A DNA stretch of 64,000 nucleotides from Streptomyces coeruleorubidus. GTDB taxonomy: Bacteria; Actinomycetota; Actinomycetes; Streptomycetales; Streptomycetaceae. The position numbers and the translations under genes were made by a program. The notes under the pieces were generated by a model. The model did not search any database. It was not told where the DNA came from and worked only from the letters and a program-made list of their open reading frames with translations. Of this stretch, positions 8,470 to 16,829 are shown in pieces; the stretch's first letter is position 1, and every line of letters starts with the position of its first letter. The stretch lies in assembly GCF_008705135.1 (NCBI RefSeq), contig NZ_CP023694.1, positions 8,159,001 through 8,223,000 on the forward strand. The letters run 5' to 3'.

Positions 8470-10955
8470 CCGAACGCCGAGAACGCCCACCCCGTGGCCT
8501 GGTGCAGCGCGTCGCCCGGCAGGGCGGCCCGGGCGTCGCGCAGCGCCTCCGCCAAGGAGAGGCCGGCCCCGAGGCCCTTGTGCAGCGCGAGCATCAGCGG
8601 CACCACCGCGGCGTCGTTGACGGGCGCGCTGCACGCCACCACCCCGGCCGTGCCGAGCGGCAGCAGCGCGGTGACCAGGCCGAGCAGTTCGTCGGCGCCG
8701 ACGGAGGCGAGGAGAGCCGTGTCGCAGCAGGACAGGATGATCCGGTAGGGGCTGCGGTCGACACGCTCGAAGTCGTGCACGACGATCGGCCCGTCGGCCA
8801 TCCGCAGCGAGGAGAACAGCGGGCTGTCCGCGCGGAACGTGCCGTGCGCGGCGATGTGCGCCAGCGCGGCCCCGTCCAGCTCCTGAAGCACCCGCGGCAC
8901 CCGCGCCTCGTCGTCCTCCAGGACCGTCGCGCAGGCGTACCGGCCGGCCAGTTCGGGCACCTCGGCGCCGCCCGTGGCCAGGCCCGGGCCACGTACCAGC
9001 ACATGGCGGCCGTCCGGCGGCGGCGCGGTCTCCCGGGCCCGCAGCCAACTGCCGGCCGACGGCGACACGCTGAGCACGCGTTCCCGCAGCGACGGCAGCA
9101 GCGCCCACGGCACCCGGTGCAGCCGCCCCGGCGGTACGATCACCACCGGGCCGCCGCCCAGGTGTTCCGCCGCCGGTCCGAGCAGCAGCTCCTCCAGCCG
9201 CCGCCCCGCGGCCTCCACCACCGGAAGCCGCGCTTCTGCCCCGGGGTGCGCCAGCCGCCGCAGCCCCGCCTGCACGTGCTCGGCCTCGGTCTCCGCGTCG
9301 GCCAGCAGCCCCGCCTCGAACCTGCGCACCCGCCCCTGCCCGCACAGCAGCACCTGCACCCGTCCGTCGAGCACGGCGAGTTCCACCAGCCGTACCTCGT
9401 CGCCCAGCCGCTCCAGCAGCCGGCCGACGTCGAAGCGGTCACCCCCACCGGGGGTCTCGCCGCGCATGTGCAGGGTCCGGGAGCGGATCTGCCGCTCCAG
9501 GCGCCGCTGTTCACGCTCCAGAGCCGGAACCGGCCGGCCCTCCATCCGGGCGGCCTCCGCGCGGGAGGCGATCTCACGGAAGGCGGTCATGCCGCTGAGC
9601 AGTTCCGGGTCGGCGGGCGGCCGGGTCGGCGGAGTGGACAGCACGGTGGCCCGCCAGCGCTCGCTCCACACCAGCAGCCGCCGCGGGCCGCCGGAGACGA
9701 GGCTGGCCCGACCGGCCAACGCGGCCAGTTCCGCGCCCTGTTCGGTGGCGCGGGCCCGCAACTCCGAGGCGCCCAGCGTCATCCGGTGGTCGTCGAGCAC
9801 GTCCAGGCCGCGCCGGCACGCCTCCAGCACACCCCGGGTGGACCCGGCGGCCCGGGCCCGCAGCGCCTGCGCCGCCCAGCCCGTCATCCGCGCCAGCGGC
9901 GGGCCGCTGCGTCTGCTGCGGGCGGCGACGGCCAGATGCCGTTCCGCGTCCGCCGTCCAGCCCAGACCCAGCGCGATCCGGCCGGCGAGCAGTGACGCCT
10001 CCGGCGCGGCCGGAGCGCCGAAGGCGGCCAGCTTCCCGGCCACCGCGGCGGCGTCGGCGACCAGCCGCCCCGAGCCGCGCCCGGCCGCGTGCCGCGCCTC
10101 GATCATCACCAGCCGGGCGTGCGTCTCCCACCAGGTGCGCCGCTGCCCGCCGCCGATCCCGTCCAGCTTCCCGATCGCCGCGTCCGCCTCGGCCAGTGCC
10201 TCGGGGGCCAGCCCGGCCGCCATCAGCACCTCACAGCGCCGGATGTTCAGCATGAACGTCGGCGTGCCCAGCCGGGCGTAGCGTTCCTCCGCCTCGTCGA
10301 GCAGCCGCAGCGCCGCCGGCACGTCACCGGACCGGAACGCGGCGAGTCCCCGGCTCTCCACCGCGTCGGCCTTGTCGTGCTCCTGGCCGGTGGTCTCCCA
10401 CAGCGTCTCGGCCGCGGCGAAGTCCGCCTCGGCCCGCTCCACCGCGCCCAGCGCCAGGTGCACGGTCGCCCGCAAGGTCAGCGCCCGCGCCGTCCAGATC
10501 ACGTCCTCCGCCTGGCGCAGCACGGGAATCGCCCGGCGTACGTCCTCCAGCGCCTCGCGATGGTGACCGAGCACCCACCACACGTACGCCCGCCGGTACA
10601 GCACCCGGGCCCGGGTGTGCCCGCCGCCCCGCGCGACCCCCCGCTCGAACGCCGCCAAGCCCTCCCGGGTGCGCCCCGCGTGCACCAGCGCCACTCCCAG
10701 GGTGGCCAGTACGTCCGCCTCCCGATCGGCCGAGTCCGCCCGCGCCGCGAACTCCCGGGCCCGCCGCAGATGGTTCAGCGCGAGCCGCAGATCACCGAAG
10801 TCCCGCTGCCAGATACCGATCACCTGATGGGCGACGGAGGCGTCCAGCGGGGAGGGGACGGCGTCGAGCAGCGCCCGGGCCCTCGCGAGAGCCTCGCCCG
10901 GATCGGCGAACACCATTGGCAGCAGTTCCTGCACCGAGCCGCTTCCCGCTGTCAC
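8460..10955 (-). CDS. TPR-CHAT caspase-like protein
   Basis: About 831 residues. The N-terminal ~450 residues are alpha-helical TPR-like repeats. The C-terminal ~300 form a CHAT (caspase HetF-associated with TPRs) cysteine-protease domain. The predicted catalytic His is in AAHGTF (codon near 8844-8846) and the Cys in SCCDTA (second Cys, codon 8724-8726), so the dyad looks intact. No signal peptide is present, so it is cytoplasmic. The open frame reaches 10991; GTG 10955 or GTG 10934 are plausible starts. It is divergent (103-139 bp) from an S8 protease followed by a sigma factor and a small acidic protein. In type III-E CRISPR, a TPR-CHAT protease (Csx29) cleaves an anti-sigma-like substrate; by analogy this protein may be the regulated protease of a sigma circuit. 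That role is inference. Confidence 0.85.
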   Translation of the reverse strand: MTAGSGSVQELLPMVFADPGEALARARALLDAVPSPLDASVAHQVIGIWQRDFGDLRLALNHLRRAREFAARADSADREADVLATLGVALVHAGRTREGLAAFERGVARGGGHTRARVLYRRAYVWWVLGHHREALEDVRRAIPVLRQAEDVIWTARALTLRATVHLALGAVERAEADFAAAETLWETTGQEHDKADAVESRGLAAFRSGDVPAALRLLDEAEERYARLGTPTFMLNIRRCEVLMAAGLAPEALAEADAAIGKLDGIGGGQRRTWWETHARLVMIEARHAAGRGSGRLVADAAAVAGKLAAFGAPAAPEASLLAGRIALGLGWTADAERHLAVAARSRRSGPPLARMTGWAAQALRARAAGSTRGVLEACRRGLDVLDDHRMTLGASELRARATEQGAELAALAGRASLVSGGPRRLLVWSERWRATVLSTPPTRPPADPELLSGMTAFREIASRAEAARMEGRPVPALEREQRRLERQIRSRTLHMRGETPGGGDRFDVGRLLERLGDEVRLVELAVLDGRVQVLLCGQGRVRRFEAGLLADAETEAEHVQAGLRRLAHPGAEARLPVVEAAGRRLEELLLGPAAEHLGGGPVVIVPPGRLHRVPWALLPSLRERVLSVSPSAGSWLRARETAPPPDGRHVLVRGPGLATGGAEVPELAGRYACATVLEDDEARVPRVLQELDGAALAHIAAHGTFRADSPLFSSLRMADGPIVVHDFERVDRSPYRIILSCCDTALLASVGADELLGLVTALLPLGTAGVVACSAPVNDAAVVPLMLALHKGLGAGLSLAEALRDARAALPGDALHQATGWAFSAFGAA

Positions 10956-11000
10956 TCCTCGGATGGTAGTGGCCCCCGAACGGCGGCACACAGGGTTGGA

Positions 11001-11026
11001 CCTGTATCAAAAAGCCGCCCGGCGGC
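11001..11026. promoter_or_regulatory. CCTGTATCAAAA motif plus GC palindrome in divergent CHAT/S8 promoter
   Basis: CCTGTATCAAAA (11001-11012) recurs upstream of the LuxR gene at 6648. It abuts a perfect palindrome-like hairpin GCCGCCCGGCGGC (11014-11026). It is the only structured element between the divergent genes, so it is the best candidate control site for both; function is unproven. Confidence 0.35.
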
Positions 11027-11094
11027 TCTTGTCGACGAGCACCGACGACCGTTCGCCGCACCGACCGACGCCGTCGCCCAGTGGGAGGACCCGC

Positions 11095-12525
11095 ATGGCA
11101 CCTCAGCGATTCCACGAGCAGTTCGACCAGATCCAGCGCTCGATGCCGGACGTCCCCCTGGCGATGGGACCGGACGACTCGGCCGAGTTCATGTACGAGA
11201 AGGGCGTCGTCCTCGTCCGCGACGGCGAGGAGGCCCGCATCGTCGAGGACACCGTACGGGCGCACTTCACGGCGGCACCCGATCTCGACCAGGACCAGGT
11301 CCGCCGGGCGGGCCCGCGGGCCAGCCGCAGCGGCGTCACCCGGATCCGGGTCGGCGACCCCGGCGAGGGCAGCCGGGGAACCGACCGTGCCGTCGCGCAG
11401 GCCCTTCGGTCCGTGCGCGAGCGCGAGGCCCGGGCCGGGCACCGGATGGTCGCCCGCAACCACGTGGTGCACATCGCGGTCAACGCCTGCCCCGGCGACG
11501 AACCGGTACCCGTCCCGGCGAGCGAGCCGCCCAACCCGGCGGCCGCGGACACGGCGTACGACCCGGGCACCGCCGTCGGCGTCCTCGTCGTCGACACCGG
11601 CCTCACGCACGACTACCGCTCCTGCGCGCTCCTCGCCCACGCCGACGGCGACGCCCAGGTCCAGGAGTGCGACGAGCAGGGGATCCTCCAGCAGTACGTC
11701 GGGCACGGCACGTTCATCGCCGGGCTCGTCGCCGCCGTCGCGCCCAACACCGACATCACCGTGCGCGGCAGCCTCAACGACGCCGGCGCCGTCCTGGAGT
11801 CGGAGTTCGGCGAGAAGCTCTTCGAGGCCGTCGACGCCGGCGGCTGGCCCGACGTCCTCAGCCTCTCCGCCGGCACCTCCAACGGCCGCACCGACGGCCT
11901 GCTCGGCGTGGAGAACTTCATGCGGGAACTGCGCGAGCAGCGCACCCTGCTGGTCGCCGCCGCCGGCAACAACGGCAGCGCCACCCCCTTCTGGCCCGCC
12001 GCCTACGCCGACCTGCCCGGCTGGGAGGACTCCGTGCTGTCGGTCGGCGCGCTGCGCAGCGACGGCGAGTCCGGCGCCTGCTTCACCAACCACGGCCCCT
12101 GGGTGAAGGTCTACGCCCCCGGCGAGCGCCTCACCAGCGCCCTCACCGGCTTCGAGACACCCGTCCCGTACGTCTACCAGCACTCCACGTACGACGCCTG
12201 CCGCTACGGCTTCACCTACGGCTGCACCTGCCGGCACCCCCGCCACACCGGCGTGCTGAGCGACGAGAGCGCCTCCGCCAAGCCGGACCAGGTGATGTTC
12301 GAGGGGTACGCGCAGTGGAGCGGTACCTCCTTCGCCACCCCCGTGACCGCCGGCCTGGTCGCCGCCCACATGACGGCGCACAAGGAGACCGATCCGCGCG
12401 CGGCCCGGCGGCGACTGATCGCCGCCGATACCGGCTTCGCGGAGGTGCGCGGGGCGCACGTACCGGCGCTGCGCCCGCCCACCTGGCGCCCTGTCCCGGT
12501 CGTCCCGCTCACCCCCGGTCTGTGA
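11095..12525 (+). CDS. S8 subtilisin-like serine protease, leaderless
   Basis: 476 residues with all subtilase catalytic elements: Asp167 in VVDTG, His204 in GHGTF, oxyanion Asn292 in AAGNNG and Ser412 in SGTSFATP. The N-terminal ~155 residues are a separate domain of unknown fold. There is no signal peptide, TAT motif or transmembrane helix, so unlike most Streptomyces subtilisins it should act in the cytoplasm. A cysteine-rich insert (YDACRYGFTYGCTC) precedes the catalytic Ser and could bind metal or sense redox. Start ATG 11095 follows GGGAGG. It is divergent from TPR-CHAT and 62 bp ahead of a sigma factor gene. A protease that activates or is activated by the CHAT partner, or that removes an inhibitor of the sigma factor, would fit (inference). 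Confidence 0.88.
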   Translation: MAPQRFHEQFDQIQRSMPDVPLAMGPDDSAEFMYEKGVVLVRDGEEARIVEDTVRAHFTAAPDLDQDQVRRAGPRASRSGVTRIRVGDPGEGSRGTDRAVAQALRSVREREARAGHRMVARNHVVHIAVNACPGDEPVPVPASEPPNPAAADTAYDPGTAVGVLVVDTGLTHDYRSCALLAHADGDAQVQECDEQGILQQYVGHGTFIAGLVAAVAPNTDITVRGSLNDAGAVLESEFGEKLFEAVDAGGWPDVLSLSAGTSNGRTDGLLGVENFMRELREQRTLLVAAAGNNGSATPFWPAAYADLPGWEDSVLSVGALRSDGESGACFTNHGPWVKVYAPGERLTSALTGFETPVPYVYQHSTYDACRYGFTYGCTCRHPRHTGVLSDESASAKPDQVMFEGYAQWSGTSFATPVTAGLVAAHMTAHKETDPRAARRRLIAADTGFAEVRGAHVPALRPPTWRPVPVVPLTPGL

Positions 12526-12587
12526 GGGCCGGAACCGCCCCCTCCACGGCGTACGATGACGTGCCGTACTCGAGGGGTGGGGCTGCC

Positions 12588-13163
12588 GTGGACCGTACTG
12601 ATGCCGGCGCGCTCGTCCAGGCCGCCGCCGACGGCGACGCGGCGGCCTGGAAGGCGCTCGTGGAAGGGCTGAGCCCCCTGGTGTGGTCCGTGGTGCGGGC
12701 CCATCGGCTGTCCGACGCGGACGCCCACGAGGTCTACCAGACCGCCTGGTTCCGCTTCGCCCAGCACCTCGGGCGGATCCGGGAACCCGGCAAGGCGGGC
12801 GCGTGGCTGGCGAGCACCGCGCGCCACGAGTGCCTGAAGGTCATCCGGAGCTCGCGACGGCTGACCCTGACGGACGATCCACAGATCCTGGACCGGGTCA
12901 GCGAGGACGGCACGCCGGAACAGTCGCTGCTCGACTCCGAGGAGGCCGCCGCCCAGAGCGAACGGGTACGGCGGCTGTGGCAGGAGTTCGAGGAACTGGG
13001 CGAGCGGTGCCGGCAGTTGCTGCGGGTGCTGATGGCCACGCCGCCGCCCAGCTACCAGGACGTGTCCGCCGCGCTCGGGATCGCGGTGGGCAGCATCGGG
13101 CCGCTGCGCCAGCGCTGTCTGCGCCGCCTGCGGGCCCGGCTCGAAGCGCGGGGGGCGATATGA
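12588..13163 (+). CDS. ECF-like sigma-70 family RNA polymerase sigma factor
   Basis: 191 residues. A sigma-2 region spans about residues 20-90, with DADAHEVYQTAWFRFAQHL at the position of the core-binding/-10 recognition helix. A sigma-4 region spans about 125-185, with a helix-turn-helix YQDVSAALGIAVGSIG. Sigma-1.1 and sigma-3 are missing, as in ECF factors. GTG 12588 follows GGGGTGG. Its stop overlaps the next gene's ATG (ATGA), so sigma factor and acidic partner are made together, the usual arrangement for a sigma/anti-sigma pair. It follows the S8 protease in the same direction. Target promoters are unknown; the motif CCTGTATCARAA upstream of two neighbouring genes is worth testing. Confidence 0.88.
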   Translation: MDRTDAGALVQAAADGDAAAWKALVEGLSPLVWSVVRAHRLSDADAHEVYQTAWFRFAQHLGRIREPGKAGAWLASTARHECLKVIRSSRRLTLTDDPQILDRVSEDGTPEQSLLDSEEAAAQSERVRRLWQEFEELGERCRQLLRVLMATPPPSYQDVSAALGIAVGSIGPLRQRCLRRLRARLEARGAI

Positions 13164-13648
13164 GCGACATGAACGACGACGAGCTGTTCGACGAAGAGAG
13201 CTGGGGGGACGACGGGTTGGACGCGGGGCTGCTGGAGGAGGAACTCCGGCAGGCCGCCGCCGTCCTGGACCCCGTTCCGGCGGAGCTCCAGCAGATCGCC
13301 GTCGACGCCTACGCGCTGCACGACCTGGACGCCCGCGTCGCGGAGCTCACCTTCGACTCGCTGGTCGACGCCCTGCCGGTCCGGGGAGCCGGCGACCCGC
13401 CCCGGATGCTGACCTTCCAGGCGGGCGAGGTGACCGTCGACGTCGAGGTCACCGCACACGGGCTGATGGGCCAGGTGCTGCCGCCGCAGCCGGCCAGGAT
13501 CGAGGTCCTGACCGGACCACGCCCCGGCTCCTCGCTCACGTCCGACGACCTGGGCCGCTTCACCGCCGACGCACCGCCCCCGGGCCCGTTCGCCCTGCGG
13601 CTGCGGACCGGCGGGGACGTGGTGGTGACGGAGTGGCTGCGGGCCTAG
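13160..13648 (+). CDS. Small acidic protein, candidate sigma-factor partner
   Basis: 162 residues, no family recognised. The N-terminal ~35 residues are very acidic (DDELFDEESWGDDGLDAGLLEEE). A middle segment (PAELQQIAVDAYALHDLDARVAELTFDSL) is helical, and the C-terminal half (MLTFQAGEVTVDVEVTAHG...) looks beta-rich. It lacks both a transmembrane segment and a zinc anti-sigma (HxxxCxxC) motif. It overlaps the sigma factor by 4 bp. Overlap, acidity and position suggest an atypical anti-sigma protein and possible substrate of the CHAT or S8 protease; this is inference. Last gene before a terminator that overlaps its stop codon. Confidence 0.75.
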   Translation: MSDMNDDELFDEESWGDDGLDAGLLEEELRQAAAVLDPVPAELQQIAVDAYALHDLDARVAELTFDSLVDALPVRGAGDPPRMLTFQAGEVTVDVEVTAHGLMGQVLPPQPARIEVLTGPRPGSSLTSDDLGRFTADAPPPGPFALRLRTGGDVVVTEWLRA

Positions 13649-13665
13649 GGCGAACACGCCCTAGG
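13644..13665. terminator. Hairpin terminator overlapping stop codon
   Basis: Perfect 9-bp stem CCTAGGGCG / CGCCCTAGG with a 4-nt loop. It overlaps the stop codon of the acidic protein gene and separates it from the convergent N-formylglutamate amidohydrolase gene. Confidence 0.7.
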
Positions 13666-13685
13666 AGTGCTCCAGCCGGTGCCGG

Positions 13686-14483
13686 TCAGCCGGACACGGC
13701 GTCGACCACGCGGGCCAGCGCGGCGGCGAGCCGTCCGAGGCCGGGGCCGGCGGGACCGCCCGGCTCGGTCATGTAGGTGTCCCGGCGGATCTCCACCATG
13801 AGCGCCTCGACCCGCGGGTCGGTCCCGTAGAACTCCAGCGGCACGTAGGCCCCCCTGAAGGGGCTGTCGAGCCCCGTCTCCCCGACGTCCCCGAAGGCCC
13901 GCCGCGCGGCCTCCAGTAGCCCGGGAGAGGTGTGGAAGGAGTCGGTGCCGAGACACACCGGCGGGCGGGGTCCCTCCCCGTGCAGCTCGTACGGCAGCCG
14001 GGCGCGGGGATAGGAGTGCACGTCGATGATCACGGCCCGCCCGGTGGCCGCCAGCCGGTCCGCCACGGCCTGCGTCATCGCCCGCGCGTACGGCAGGAAG
14101 TAGCGCTGGACGAGCGGCCCGGCCTCGACGTTCCCGGACCGCAGCACGGCGCCGTGCGTGGTCCGGGTGTAGACCGCGCCCATTCCGACGGCCCGCATCT
14201 CCTCCCGTTCGTCGGGGAAGCGCTCGGGGTCGACGACCAGCCGCGACAGCCGGTTGACGAACCGCCATGGGACGACACCGGCCGCTCCGGCCGCCGCCTC
14301 GGCGATCTGAGCCGTGTGCGCGTCGGTGATGTGGTCCAGCTCCCGCGCGAGCTCGTCGTCGCCCAGCACGATGTCCGCCCGTACGGACGGCGGTATCTCC
14401 CGCGCCGAGTGCGGGACATGCAGGATCACGGGGGAGTGCCCGGCGCCGGGCAGGACGTCGAAGGACCGGAGGTCGTCGGTCAC
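13686..14483 (-). CDS. N-formylglutamate amidohydrolase family protein
   Basis: 265 residues. It has the FGase family hallmarks: LHVPHSAREIPP near the N terminus, a RLVVDPERF segment, and VIIDVHSYP with metal-ligand-type residues. Family members hydrolyse N-formyl-L-glutamate to formate and glutamate in one route of histidine degradation, or act on related N-acyl amino acids. No other hut genes adjoin it, so the true substrate is uncertain. It lies 63 bp after the terminator of the icd gene, suggesting its own promoter. Confidence 0.85.
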   Translation of the reverse strand: MTDDLRSFDVLPGAGHSPVILHVPHSAREIPPSVRADIVLGDDELARELDHITDAHTAQIAEAAAGAAGVVPWRFVNRLSRLVVDPERFPDEREEMRAVGMGAVYTRTTHGAVLRSGNVEAGPLVQRYFLPYARAMTQAVADRLAATGRAVIIDVHSYPRARLPYELHGEGPRPPVCLGTDSFHTSPGLLEAARRAFGDVGETGLDSPFRGAYVPLEFYGTDPRVEALMVEIRRDTYMTEPGGPAGPGLGRLAAALARVVDAVSG

Positions 14484-14546
14484 GCGGCGGCTCCAGGGGA
14501 CGGTGTCGGGGGGCTCCGCTCGAAAGCCCGGCCTCTTCGAACATAA

Positions 14547-14584
14547 CTCCGCCCCGGCCGGGCGGTGCGCAGGCCGGGGCGGAG
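14547..14584 (-). terminator. Hairpin terminator downstream of icd
   Basis: Perfect 13-bp stem CTCCGCCCCGGCC / GGCCGGGGCGGAG with a 12-nt loop. It lies 25 bp after the icd stop on the minus strand and is followed by a short T-containing run. Confidence 0.8.
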
Positions 14585-14609
14585 CGGAGGGACCGAGTGG
14601 TCCGGGGCG

Positions 14610-16829
14610 TCAGCTCAGGGACGCCAGCGCCTCGTTCCACGTGGCGGACGGGCGCATGACCTCAGCGGCCTTCGCCGGGTCGGGCTGGTAGTAGCCGCCG
14701 ATGTCGGCCGGCTTGCCCTGGACGGCGTTCAGCTCGTCGACGATCTTCTGCTCGTTGGCGGCCAGCGTCTCGGCGATCGGGCCGAAGGCCTTCGCCAGGT
14801 CCGCGTCGTCGGTCTGCCGGGCCAGCTCCTGCGCCCAGTACAGGGACAGGTAGAAGTGGCTGCCGCGGTTGTCGATACCGCCGACGCGCCGGGTCGGGGA
14901 CTTGTCCTCGTTGAGGAAGGTCGCCGTGGCGCGGTCGAGGGTGTCGGCGAGGACCTGGGCGCGGGCGTTGCCCGCCACCTTCGCGAGCTGCTCGAAGGAC
15001 GGCACCAGGGCGAAGAACTCACCCAGGGAGTCCCAGCGCAGGTAGTTCTCCTTGACCAGCTGCTGCACGTGCTTCGGCGCCGAGCCGCCCGCACCCGTCT
15101 CGAAGAGGCCGCCGCCCGCCATCAGCGGGACGACCGACAGCATCTTGGCACTGGTGCCCAGCTCCAGGATCGGGAACAGGTCGGTCAGGTAGTCGCGCAG
15201 CACGTTGCCGGTGACGGAGATGGTGTTCTCGCCGCGCCGGATGCGCTCCACCGACAGCTTCGTCGCCTCGACCGGGTTCAGGATCCGGATGTCCAGGCCC
15301 TCGGTGTCGTGCTCCGGCAGGTACTGCTCGACCTTGGCGATCAGGTTGGCGTCGTGGGCGCGGGTCTCGTCCAGCCAGAACACCGCCGGGTCGCCCGTGG
15401 CGCGGGCGCGGGTGACGGCCAGCTTCACCCAGTCCCTGATCGGCGCGTCCTTGGTCTGGCAGGCGCGGAAGATGTCACCGGCCGAGACGGTCTGCTCGAT
15501 GAGCGCGGTGCCGTTCTGGTCGACCAGGCGGACGGTGCCCGTGGTGGCGATCTCGAAGGTCTTGTCGTGGCTGCCGTACTCCTCGGCCTTCTGCGCCATG
15601 AGGCCGACGTTCGGCACCGTGCCCATGGTGGACGGGTCGAAGGCGCCGTTGGCCTTGCAGTCCTCGATCACGGCCTGGTAGACGCCCGCGTAGGAGGAGT
15701 CCGGGATGACCGCCAGGGCGTCGTGCTCCTGCCCGTCCGGGCCCCACATGTGGCCGGAGGTGCGGATCATGGCCGGCATGGAGGCGTCGATGATGACGTC
15801 GGAGGGCACGTGCAGGTTCGTGATGCCCTTGTCGGAGTCGACCATCGCCAGCTCCGGGCCCTCGGTGAGCTCGGCGTCGAAGGAGGCCTTGATCTCGGCG
15901 CCCTCGGGCAGGGCGTCCAGGCCCTTGTAGATGCCGCCCAGACCGTCGTTCGGGGTCAGGCCGGCCGCGGCGAGCTTGTCGCCGTACTTCGCGAACGTCT
16001 TCGGGAAGAAGGCGCGCACCACGTGGCCGAAGACGATCGGGTCGGAGACCTTCATCATCGTCGCCTTCAGGTGCACCGAGAACAGCACGCCCTCCGCCTT
16101 GGCCTTGGCGACCTGCTCGGTCAGGAACTCGCGCAGCGCGGCGACCCGCATCACGGAGGCGTCGACGACCTCGCCCTTCTGGACGGGTACGGACTCGCGG
16201 AGCACGGTGGTGCTGCCGTCGTCGCCGACGAGCTCGATGCGCAGCGCGCCGTCCTCGGCGATCACCACGGACTTCTCGGTGGAGCGGAAGTCGTTCTGGC
16301 CCATGGTCGCCACGTCCGTCTTGGACTCGGCGGACCAGGCGCCCATGCGGTGCGGGTGGGACTTGGCGTAGTTCTTGACCGACGCGGGGGCACGGCGGTC
16401 CGAGTTGCCCTCACGCAGGACCGGGTTCACGGCGGAGCCCTTGACCTTGTCGTAGCGGGCGCGGATCTCGCGCTCCTCGTCGGTCTTCGGGTCGTCCGGG
16501 TAGTCCGGCAGCGCGTAGCCCTGGCCCTGCAGCTCGGCGATCGCCGCCTTGAGCTGCGGGATGGACGCCGAGATGTTCGGCAGCTTGATGATGTTGGCGG
16601 CGGGCGTCTTGGCCAGCTCGCCGAGCTCGGCGAGGGCGTCAGGGATGCGCTGGTCCTCGGTCAGGTACTCCGGGAACAGGGCGATGATGCGCCCGGCCAG
16701 CGAGATGTCGCGGGTCTCGACGGCGACACCCGCCTGCGAGGCGTACGCCCGGACCACCGGCAGGAAGGAATACGTTGCCAGGGCCGGGGCCTCGTCAGTG
16801 TGCGTATAGATGATGGTCGAGTCAGTCAC
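14610..16829 (-). CDS. icd: NADP-dependent isocitrate dehydrogenase, monomeric type
   Basis: 739 residues, the typical length of the monomeric ~80 kDa NADP-IDH (EC 1.1.1.42), which converts isocitrate to 2-oxoglutarate in the TCA cycle. Characteristic segments include the N-terminal IIYTHTDEAPALATYSFLP, SDRRAPASVKNYAKSHPHRMG with substrate-phosphate contacts, and HLKATMMKVSDPIVFGH. The start is GTG at 16829 with GGAG upstream. A strong terminator follows. Transcribed alone; many Streptomyces carry this as their only IDH. A core metabolic gene, so its presence marks this part as conserved chromosome rather than an island. Confidence 0.96.
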   Translation of the reverse strand: MTDSTIIYTHTDEAPALATYSFLPVVRAYASQAGVAVETRDISLAGRIIALFPEYLTEDQRIPDALAELGELAKTPAANIIKLPNISASIPQLKAAIAELQGQGYALPDYPDDPKTDEEREIRARYDKVKGSAVNPVLREGNSDRRAPASVKNYAKSHPHRMGAWSAESKTDVATMGQNDFRSTEKSVVIAEDGALRIELVGDDGSTTVLRESVPVQKGEVVDASVMRVAALREFLTEQVAKAKAEGVLFSVHLKATMMKVSDPIVFGHVVRAFFPKTFAKYGDKLAAAGLTPNDGLGGIYKGLDALPEGAEIKASFDAELTEGPELAMVDSDKGITNLHVPSDVIIDASMPAMIRTSGHMWGPDGQEHDALAVIPDSSYAGVYQAVIEDCKANGAFDPSTMGTVPNVGLMAQKAEEYGSHDKTFEIATTGTVRLVDQNGTALIEQTVSAGDIFRACQTKDAPIRDWVKLAVTRARATGDPAVFWLDETRAHDANLIAKVEQYLPEHDTEGLDIRILNPVEATKLSVERIRRGENTISVTGNVLRDYLTDLFPILELGTSAKMLSVVPLMAGGGLFETGAGGSAPKHVQQLVKENYLRWDSLGEFFALVPSFEQLAKVAGNARAQVLADTLDRATATFLNEDKSPTRRVGGIDNRGSHFYLSLYWAQELARQTDDADLAKAFGPIAETLAANEQKIVDELNAVQGKPADIGGYYQPDPAKAAEVMRPSATWNEALASLS

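Noticed and set aside
10089..12587. Open frame continuing upstream of the sigma factor through the S8 gene
   Set aside because: The sigma domain starts at GTG 12588 with a ribosome site; the upstream part is a shadow of the CHAT and S8 genes.
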